In this document: piece after piece, positions 1-4,311 of the stretch
How the letters are laid out: every line of letters starts with the position of its first letter
Numbering within the stretch: the first letter of the stretch is position 1
Source: Candidatus Aminicenantota bacterium
Lineage (GTDB): Bacteria; Acidobacteriota; Aminicenantia; Aminicenantales; JAFGBC01
Assembly (NCBI GenBank): GCA_016933355.1
Contig: JAFGBC010000139.1
Span: forward strand, 1-5,683
Direction of reading: 5' to 3'
Length of the DNA stretch: 5,683 nucleotides
Position numbers and translations under genes: made by a program
The notes under the pieces: generated by a model
What the model was told of the DNA's origin: nothing
Database searches by the model: none
The model's input: the letters and a program-made list of their open reading frames with translations, nothing else

Positions 1-395
1 CGGACCTCCATCGCGGCCTGAAAGACGCCGGTTGCGACCTTGAATCCGGCCTCGCGGACCGCGCGGACGAGCTCCTCGAACAAGGCGGCGGCGACGGCGG
101 GGCCCTCTGCGTTATCGAAGCTCGGACGCCGGCCCTTGCGGACCGAGCCGGCCAGCGTGAATTGGGAAACCGCAAGGACTTCGCCGCCCGTCTCGGCCAG
201 CCCGAGGTTCATCTTGCCCTCCCGGTCGGGGAAGATGCGGAGCTCGACGGCCTTCCGGGCCAGAGACCGGGCATCATCGGCCGTGTCGCCCTTCTCGACG
301 CCGACCAGGAGGCAGATGCCGCGGCCGATCCGGCCGACCGTCCGGCCCTCGGCCTCGACGCTCGCCTCCTTGACCCTCTGTAAAACGATTTTCAT
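1..395 (-). CDS. dtd: D-aminoacyl-tRNA deacylase (partial, 3' end outside window)
   Basis: The enzyme hydrolyses D-amino acids (and mischarged glycine) off tRNA in the cytoplasm, a proofreading step of translation. Read leftward, the 131 visible residues begin MKIVLQRVKEASV, the standard Dtd N-terminus, which supports the ATG at 395-393. The family signature SQFTL is at residues 77-81, followed by KGRRPSF at 87-93 and the TGVFQAAMEV stretch at 122-131. The remaining C-terminus, which in this family carries the Gly-cisPro substrate-chirality motif (NDGPVT), lies beyond base 1, so its integrity cannot be judged. Family members are about 145-150 residues, so about 15 are missing because of the window edge and not because of a mutation. 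No strong Shine-Dalgarno sequence precedes the start. Transcription probably starts from the minus-strand promoter near 502-530, which would give a leader of roughly 100 bases. The gene faces away from the fluoride unit and shows no functional link to it. Confidence 0.96.
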   Translation of the reverse strand, partial: MKIVLQRVKEASVEAEGRTVGRIGRGICLLVGVEKGDTADDARSLARKAVELRIFPDREGKMNLGLAETGGEVLAVSQFTLAGSVRKGRRPSFDNAEGPAVAAALFEELVRAVREAGFKVATGVFQAAMEV

Positions 396-501
396 GGCGA
401 TTCGCCGTTTATGGAGTATAGAGGAGAAGAAAGACCCTTTCCGCTCGGCGCTCGTGACGGACTCGATCTTGAGCCGAAATCCCCTTCTTCCATTGCCGAT
501 A

Positions 502-530
502 AACATAAACCGGCCTCCGGGCGATGTCAA
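502..530 (-). promoter_or_regulatory. candidate sigma70-type promoter for dtd
   Basis: On the minus strand a perfect TTGACA lies at 530-525, followed after exactly 17 bases by TATGTT at 507-502 (4 of 6 matches to TATAAT). Transcription would start near 495, leaving a leader of about 100 bases before the dtd ATG at 395. I see no convincing riboswitch or attenuator in that leader. The -35 box is certain as a sequence; its use is inferred from the spacing and the divergent layout. Confidence 0.5.
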
Positions 531-581
531 GACCGAATGGTCGAGGCAGGAGACGGGTCAGAGCGAGACGCCGCGCACCGC

Positions 582-610
582 TTGACATCCAGGGCCCGGC
601 CTCATATACT
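582..610 (+). promoter_or_regulatory. sigma70-type promoter of the fluoride-responsive antiporter unit
   Basis: TTGACA at 582-587 and TATACT at 605-610 are separated by exactly 17 bases, a near-consensus housekeeping promoter. Transcription would start around 616-618, placing the riboswitch aptamer at the very 5' end of the mRNA, as expected for this RNA class. The leader up to the antiporter ATG at 697 is about 80 bases. The strong promoter fits constitutive transcription with control left to the RNA. Confidence 0.85.
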
Positions 611-621
611 TTCACTTCAAT

Positions 622-668
622 TCGGGCGATGGAGTTCGCCTTAAACCGCCAATGTGCTGATAACTCCT
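622..668 (+). promoter_or_regulatory. fluoride riboswitch aptamer (crcB RNA motif)
   Basis: The segment matches the known fluoride aptamer in sequence and in element order. GGCGATGGAGTTCGCC (625-640) supplies the 5' strand of P1 (GGAGTT, 631-636) and both halves of the pseudoknot (GGCG 625-628 with CGCC 637-640). The conserved AAAC follows at 643-646. A very short P2 is possible (CGC 647-649 with GTG 654-656, one G-U pair, loop CAAT). GCTGAT at 656-661 leads into the 3' strand of P1, AACTCC at 662-667. Compared with the well-known form ending GACTCC as I recall it from Bacillus, the first P1 base is A instead of G, turning a U-G wobble into a U-A pair, which is a compatible change. Known members of this class turn on fluoride-resistance genes. 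The aptamer starts only a few bases after the predicted transcription start. Identification is from memory of the consensus, without a covariance-model search. Confidence 0.9.
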
Positions 669-694
669 GATTGAATTCGCTTGAGGAGTTATCA
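658..694 (+). promoter_or_regulatory. expression platform: RBS-sequestering hairpin of the fluoride riboswitch
   Basis: TGATAACTCCT (658-668) and AGGAGTTATCA (684-694) form a perfect 11-bp inverted repeat with a 15-base loop. The right arm contains the Shine-Dalgarno sequence AGGAG (684-688), 8 bases before the ATG at 697. The left arm contains the aptamer's P1 3' strand (662-667). The hexamer GGAGTT occurs twice, in the aptamer (631-636) and in the Shine-Dalgarno arm (685-690), so both compete for the same AACTCC. Without fluoride the hairpin would hide the ribosome binding site; with fluoride P1 would form and free it. No U-tract follows the hairpin, so translational control is more likely than transcription termination. 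Confidence 0.8.
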
Positions 695-696
695 AG

Positions 697-1899
697 ATGA
701 ATCAGATCTATTTCCTCGCCGCGTTCTGGTTTCTCGCCGCCGTCGTTTCCACGGTCCTGGCCAACCGCCTGAAGATCTCGATCGCCCTGATGGAGATATC
801 CGTCGGGGCCTTGATAGGCTACGCGGCGCTGAGACTCGGCCTCTTCGACCGCCTGGGCCTGCAGACCGACTGGCTGCGGCTGCTGTCCGGCATCGGGGCG
901 ATCCTGCTCACCTTCCTCGCCGGCGCCGAGCTGAGCCCCGGCATCATGAGGTCCAAGATCAAGGAAGTGTCGGCCGTCGGGCTGACCGGCTTCTTTGCCC
1001 CGTTCATAGGGTGCTTCCTAATCGCCCGCTATGTGATCGGCTGGGACCCGCGCGCCAGCCTCCTGTGCGGCATCGCCCTGTCGACGACGTCCATGGCGGT
1101 CGTCTATACCGTCATGCTCGAGTCCGGCTTCAATCGGACCGAGTACGGGAAGGGAATCCTCGGATCCTGCTTCGTCAACGACCTGGGAACGGTCATCGGG
1201 CTGGGCTTGATATTCGCCCCGTTCACCTACCGGACGATATTCTTCGTCGCAGCCAACGTGGCCCTGGTCTTCGTCCTGCCCCGTATCACCAATCTCCTCA
1301 TCCGTCATTTCGCCTATAAGACCTCGGCCATCCGCGCCAAGTGGATCCTCTTCGTAGTCCTCTCCATGGGCGTCCTCGCCCTCTGGTCGGGCAGCGAGCC
1401 GGTCCTGCCCGCGTACATCATCGGCATGGCGTTGGCGAACACCATGGAGAAGGATGGCCACTTCGTCCGCCGGCTCAGGACCCTGACCGTCGGCTTCCTG
1501 ACCCCCCTGTATTTTTTACGGGCCGGAGCCCTGGTGTCGGTCCCGGCGCTGGCGGCGGCGCCGCTGGTCTTTATCGTTCTCTTCGGGGGGAAGGTCATGA
1601 CCAAAATATTCGGTCTTTATCCCGTCCTCCATGCCTTCAAGGAAAACCGGCGAGAAAAATGGTATTACACGCTGCTCATGTCGACAGGGTTGACGTTCGG
1701 AACGATATCGGCTCTGTTCGGCCTGACGCACCGCATCATCTCCCAGGAGCAATATTCATTCATAGTGGGCGCCGTGATCGCCAGCGCCGTGATCCCCACC
1801 CTGGCGGCCAATAAATTCTTCCTGCCCGGGCACCTGCTGGAGGCGCCGCTGGTCGACGACCAAGCCCCGGACGAAAGGGATATCGCCAACAAGCTGTAG
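697..1899 (+). CDS. CPA-superfamily cation/proton antiporter under fluoride riboswitch control
   Basis: This is an integral inner-membrane protein of 400 residues with about 12 hydrophobic segments, resembling the Na_H_Exchanger family. Such proteins exchange Na+ or K+ for protons. Visible landmarks are FLAGAELSP (73-81), ALSTTSMAVVYTVM (127-140) before the ion-binding segment, the Asn161-Asp162 pair in CFVNDLGTV, LTPLYFLRAGALVS (268-281) with Arg275, and Lys299 in the following helix. Asn-Asp is typical of electroneutral CPA1-type exchangers, where CPA2 members usually have Asp-Asp. The protein ends in a short acidic tail (DDQAPDERD) and has no TrkA-N/RCK domain, so it is not a KefB/KefC-type potassium channel regulator. 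The ATG is placed by the AGGAG 8 bases upstream and by the riboswitch. Na+/H+ antiporters are among the gene classes known to be associated with fluoride riboswitches; the actual transported ion here, and whether fluoride itself moves, is unknown. At least eight isoleucines use ATA, more than in the neighbouring housekeeping genes that I read. Confidence 0.9.
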   Translation: MNQIYFLAAFWFLAAVVSTVLANRLKISIALMEISVGALIGYAALRLGLFDRLGLQTDWLRLLSGIGAILLTFLAGAELSPGIMRSKIKEVSAVGLTGFFAPFIGCFLIARYVIGWDPRASLLCGIALSTTSMAVVYTVMLESGFNRTEYGKGILGSCFVNDLGTVIGLGLIFAPFTYRTIFFVAANVALVFVLPRITNLLIRHFAYKTSAIRAKWILFVVLSMGVLALWSGSEPVLPAYIIGMALANTMEKDGHFVRRLRTLTVGFLTPLYFLRAGALVSVPALAAAPLVFIVLFGGKVMTKIFGLYPVLHAFKENRREKWYYTLLMSTGLTFGTISALFGLTHRIISQEQYSFIVGAVIASAVIPTLAANKFFLPGHLLEAPLVDDQAPDERDIANKL

Positions 1900-1945
1900 G
1901 CAGGCGTCGTTTCAATAAGATGGAAACCGCCATCGGGCATCGGGA

Positions 1946-2155
1946 ATGAAGGGGTTGGCCTTTCTGCCGCTGGTCGTCGTGTTCTCCCTGCTCGGCGCAG
2001 TGTCGGCGTTCCTGATCACGTACGAAGAGTGCCGCCGGCACTGCCCGGACAGGAAGTTCGCGCTGAGAATCGCCTTGAAAACGGCTGGAATTGCCTTCGT
2101 GTTCCTGTCATCGATCACGACCATCGTTCTATTGCTGCTGGCGCGGATCTATTAA
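1946..2155 (+). CDS. small two-helix membrane protein, unknown function
   Basis: I do not recognise this 69-residue protein. It has two hydrophobic helices, about residues 4-25 and 42-66, joined by a strongly basic loop (residues 27-41) with Cys29 and Cys33 in a CRRHC arrangement. By the positive-inside rule the loop would face the cytoplasm and both ends the periplasm, giving a helical hairpin. It lies 46 bases after the antiporter on the same strand with no promoter that I can see between them, so it is probably co-transcribed from the riboswitch-controlled promoter. An in-frame TAA at 1916-1918 rules out a much longer form. The ribosome binding site is weak (CGGGA directly abuts the ATG), so translation may depend on the upstream gene or be low. 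It has no resemblance I can see to the four-helix CrcB/Fluc channel. It may be an accessory subunit of the antiporter, a stress peptide or an unrelated gene. A chance reading frame is unlikely given the clean two-helix pattern and the single positive loop. Confidence 0.68.
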   Translation: MKGLAFLPLVVVFSLLGAVSAFLITYEECRRHCPDRKFALRIALKTAGIAFVFLSSITTIVLLLLARIY

Positions 2156-2156
2156 T

Positions 2157-2176
2157 GGCCCGTTCTTTGCCGGGCC
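2157..2176 (+). terminator. GC-rich hairpin just after the small membrane protein gene, possible terminator
   Basis: GGCCCG (2157-2162) and CGGGCC (2171-2176) form a 6-bp stem with an 8-base loop, starting two bases after the TAA. No run of T follows, so it is not a canonical intrinsic terminator. Its position makes it the best candidate for ending the antiporter transcript or protecting its 3' end. Confidence 0.3.
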
Positions 2177-2347
2177 TGGCCAGTCCCCAGCGGACCCTTC
2201 TGTCTCCGGGCGATGAACTCCGGGTCGTCCATCATCTCTGTCCCATGGACGGGCTTCCCATATCGATACCGACCTTGCCCTCCTGCCCCAGGGAGGAAAG
2301 CCGTTCCAGGAAATTCAGTTGCGGACCGGCCTTGAGCCCCGATTATA
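2177..2347. other. intergenic stretch with further hairpins, no confident gene
   Basis: This stretch lies between the antiporter unit and the rpsT promoter. CGTCCAT (2226-2232) with ATGGACG (2245-2251) makes a 7-bp stem with a 12-base loop. CCTCCT (2279-2284) with GGGAGG (2291-2296) makes a 6-bp stem with one G-T pair. On the minus strand a 27-codon reading frame (2235-2152, MMDDPEFIARRQKG at its start) overlaps by an ATGA the end of an upstream open stretch without an ATG start. It could be a gene remnant, but nothing proves it. Confidence 0.4.
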
Positions 2348-2376
2348 TTGACAATAGAGGGCTTATCGCTTATGAT
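2348..2376 (+). promoter_or_regulatory. sigma70-type promoter of rpsT
   Basis: TTGACA at 2348-2353 and TATGAT at 2371-2376 are spaced by 17 bases, a strong promoter fitting a ribosomal protein gene. Transcription would start near 2383, leaving a leader of under 20 bases made almost only of the Shine-Dalgarno sequence AAAGGAG (2388-2394). There is therefore little room for RNA-based control of rpsT. Confidence 0.88.
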
Positions 2377-2400
2377 ACGGCTTTCTCAAAGGAGTCATCG

Positions 2401-2682
2401 ATGGCCATCAGACACAAATCCGCGATCCGTCAGCACCGGCGCAGCCTCCGCCGCAAAGCCATCAACCAGAGCAACACCTCTCTCCTCCGGACCCAGATCC
2501 GCAAGCTCCGCGAAGCCATCGAGGCCGACGATAGGGACAAGGCCCGGGCCCTCCTGGCCGAGACGTTCTCCAAGATCGACAAAGCCGTCAAGAAAAAGAC
2601 GATTCCCTCCAACACGGGCGATCGCGCCAAATCCCGCCTCAGCCGGCAAGTCGCGCGCCTGAACGCCGCCGCGGCGAAATAA
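2401..2682 (+). CDS. rpsT: 30S ribosomal protein S20
   Basis: S20 binds 16S rRNA early in assembly of the small ribosomal subunit. The 93-residue product is the usual length, very basic and mostly helical. It starts MAIRHKSAIRQHRRS, and the family landmarks are KSAIRQHRRSLRRKAIN (6-22), the central EAIEADDRDKARALLAET and the S20-typical FSKIDKAVKKKTIPSNTGDR followed by KSRLSR. The ATG at 2401 is set by AAAGGAG six bases upstream and by homology. The reading frame is open further upstream to about 2029, but that part overlaps other genes and lies before the promoter, so it is not coding here. The last 44 bases overlap the 3' end of holA on the opposite strand, a tail-to-tail arrangement with no obvious terminator between. 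A tail-to-tail holA-rpsT pairing is, as I recall, seen in other bacteria too (for example Bacillus), which supports the assignment. Confidence 0.96.
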   Translation: MAIRHKSAIRQHRRSLRRKAINQSNTSLLRTQIRKLREAIEADDRDKARALLAETFSKIDKAVKKKTIPSNTGDRAKSRLSRQVARLNAAAAK

Positions 2683-3769
2683 TCCCCCGCTTCTCGGCCG
2701 TCGCGCCGAACTCGACGACAAACCGCTCGATTAGCGCCTGGGGCGCGCTGTCGGATGTCTTGAGTTTCTCGTCGACGCGGCGCAATCCGCCCAGCAGGCT
2801 CCGCAGGTCGTCGAACGACAGGCGGTCCACGAGCGCGAACAGCCGGTCGAAGACGGGCCGATAGACCTTTATGTAGGCCGGATTGATCTGGGGCTTAAGC
2901 TCGGCGAAGACCTCCTTGCGCCCGGCGCCTTCGCGCAGCCGAAGCTTGGCCATGAGGAGGTCCCGGAAGACGTTCGTCATCTTGGAGACGACCTCCTCGG
3001 GGCGGTGCCCGTCCCGGAAGAGCCGGTCGATGATGACGAGCGTCTGCCGCACGTCGGCGGCCAGGAGCCCGTTCTCGATCTCGTAGCTCTCGAACGACTT
3101 GACCCAGCCCGCCAGCCGGTCGATGTCGTCGGCGGTGACGGCCCTGCGCTCGCCCGCGTAGAGGCTGAGCTTCTCGAGCTCTCCGGCCAGGACGGCCTTG
3201 TCGTAGCCCGCGATCTCGAACAGGCGCTCTATCGCCGCCGGCTCGAGCCGGACGCCGCGCCGGGCCGCCCGGTCCTGGAGCCATTTCCCCGCCTGGTAAT
3301 CCTTGAGCGGCCTGAGCTCCTCCATCTCGACCGCCGTGTCCGCGAACGGGGTCAGGAGCTTGACGAGCGGATGGGATTTCTTGGCGGGGCCGGCCAGGAC
3401 GATAACGAGGACCGTCCGTTCGGAGGGCGCCGCCAAGTATTCGGCCAGGATCTCCTGCCCGCCCTTGACGGCGCCGCGGCGGGCCGGCCCGGGAGTCGCG
3501 GCCCCGGCGGCCGCTTCGTCCTCCGGCTTGGCCCGCTTGGCCTCGACCCGGACGACGATCAGGCGCCAGTCCGCGAACAGGGAGGCCGTCGTCCGGGCCG
3601 AGTCGACGATCTCGCGCCAGCCCGTCTCGGCCAGGTCATAGCGCTCGACCCCGAACTCGGCGGTCTTGCCGGCGAAGAGGCGCGCCCGGGTCGCCTCGAT
3701 GAACTCGCGAGCCTCGAACGGGTCCTCGCCGTAGAAGAGATAGCAGGGGCGGAGCCGGGCGCCGGCCAC
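2639..3769 (-). CDS. holA: DNA polymerase III subunit delta
   Basis: Delta is the part of the clamp loader that opens the beta sliding clamp during DNA replication. The 376-residue product shows the family N-terminus CYLFYGEDPFEAREFIEATR (9-28), the core segment TVLVIVLAGPAKKSHPLVK (119-137), and the C-terminal helical domain with GWVKSFESYEIENGLL (221-236) and LLGGLRRVDEKLKTS (325-339). It is about 30 residues longer than the E. coli protein. The likely reasons are an Ala/Gly/Pro-rich insertion at residues 78-104 and a basic tail (RGIISPRRRSGARLAG, 361-376) encoded opposite the end of rpsT. The start is GTG at 3769-3767, with GAGGGG ten bases upstream inside the end of lptE. Only 4 bases separate it from the lptE stop, so the two genes are translationally close and belong to one operon. 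Confidence 0.93.
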   Translation of the reverse strand: MAGARLRPCYLFYGEDPFEAREFIEATRARLFAGKTAEFGVERYDLAETGWREIVDSARTTASLFADWRLIVVRVEAKRAKPEDEAAAGAATPGPARRGAVKGGQEILAEYLAAPSERTVLVIVLAGPAKKSHPLVKLLTPFADTAVEMEELRPLKDYQAGKWLQDRAARRGVRLEPAAIERLFEIAGYDKAVLAGELEKLSLYAGERRAVTADDIDRLAGWVKSFESYEIENGLLAADVRQTLVIIDRLFRDGHRPEEVVSKMTNVFRDLLMAKLRLREGAGRKEVFAELKPQINPAYIKVYRPVFDRLFALVDRLSFDDLRSLLGGLRRVDEKLKTSDSAPQALIERFVVEFGATAEKRGIISPRRRSGARLAG

Positions 3770-3773
3770 CGGC

Positions 3774-4295
3774 CTAGAACCCCTCGAGCATGGTCATGAC
3801 CAGGCTGCGGGCGAACTTCTCGGCGATCTGGTCGATGGCCTCGGTCTCGACCGCTTCGAAGTCCGAGCCTTCGCCGACCTCGTACTCCCCGATGTACAGG
3901 AAAGACGGGTTGGCGAAGATGACCCGGTTTTTGACCCGGTCGCGCAGGACGACCTTGGCGACGACGGTGATATTGTAGCGGTCGGCGGTGCCCTGGCTGG
4001 TGAGCGCGATCGGCCGGACGGAGAAGCTCTGGACCGTGCCGAGCAGGATGGCGTCGGCCTCGGCGTTGTCGGCCGCGACCTCGACCTTGCTCCGCGACAC
4101 GAACTCGTTGATGACGGCCTGGGTCAGCTTGAGGTCGAGCTGGTAGCGGGTCGTCTCGTTCTTGAACATCGGGACGCTCAGCGTCTTGATGTGCTCGGGC
4201 AGGAACGCCCCCGTCCCGCGCAGCCCATACCCACAAGAACCCGCCAGCGCGCAGACGGCCAGCGCGGCGGCGACGAAGCGCGTGGTCTTGGCCAT
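3774..4295 (-). CDS. lptE: LPS-assembly lipoprotein LptE
   Basis: LptE is an outer-membrane lipoprotein that plugs the LptD barrel and helps insert lipopolysaccharide into the outer leaflet. The 173-residue product begins with a basic N-terminus and a hydrophobic signal (residues 7-19) ending in AGSC, where Cys21 is the likely lipidated residue. The mature protein starts CGYGLRGTG, the family hallmark, and continues with IKTLSVPMFKNETTRYQLD and LTQAVINEF, both typical of LptE. The -1 and -2 positions of the lipobox (Ser, Gly) are acceptable. The ATG at 4295 is preceded by GAGGGGG (4313-4307), which overlaps the leuS stop codon. It lies between leuS and holA, the same order as in E. coli, which strengthens the call for a poorly conserved family. 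Its presence implies a diderm cell making lipopolysaccharide. Confidence 0.92.
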   Translation of the reverse strand: MAKTTRFVAAALAVCALAGSCGYGLRGTGAFLPEHIKTLSVPMFKNETTRYQLDLKLTQAVINEFVSRSKVEVAADNAEADAILLGTVQSFSVRPIALTSQGTADRYNITVVAKVVLRDRVKNRVIFANPSFLYIGEYEVGEGSDFEAVETEAIDQIAEKFARSLVMTMLEGF

Positions 4296-4311
4296 GGTCG
4301 GTGCCGCCCCC

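Noticed and set aside
415..420. TATACT on the minus strand as the -10 box of dtd
   Set aside because: A good -10 hexamer, but nothing like TTGACA sits 16-18 bases upstream, and the leader would be only about 13 bases without a Shine-Dalgarno sequence. The 525-530/502-507 pair is better.
40..585. Long plus-strand open frame over dtd
   Set aside because: Its opposite strand encodes a clear Dtd protein; the plus-strand product is Arg/Ser/Pro-rich without any family likeness.
681..1319. Plus-strand frame overlapping the antiporter
   Set aside because: It is an Arg-rich shadow frame of a gene with clear membrane-protein homology in the other frame.
1920..1949. Nine-codon frame ending in ATGA at the start of the small membrane protein
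   Set aside because: It could act as a coupling leader peptide, but it has no ribosome binding site and is short enough to be chance.
2029..2400. In-frame upstream extension of rpsT by 124 codons
   Set aside because: It overlaps the small membrane protein gene and covers the rpsT promoter and Shine-Dalgarno sequence; S20 homology starts at 2401.
2664..2676. CGCCG/CGGCG hairpin near the rpsT stop as a terminator
   Set aside because: The stem is 5 bp with a 3-base loop inside coding sequence of a GC-rich genome, and no U-tract follows on either strand.
3005..3799. 264-codon plus-strand frame opposite holA
   Set aside because: It is an antisense shadow caused by high GC content; holA in the other strand shows family motifs throughout.
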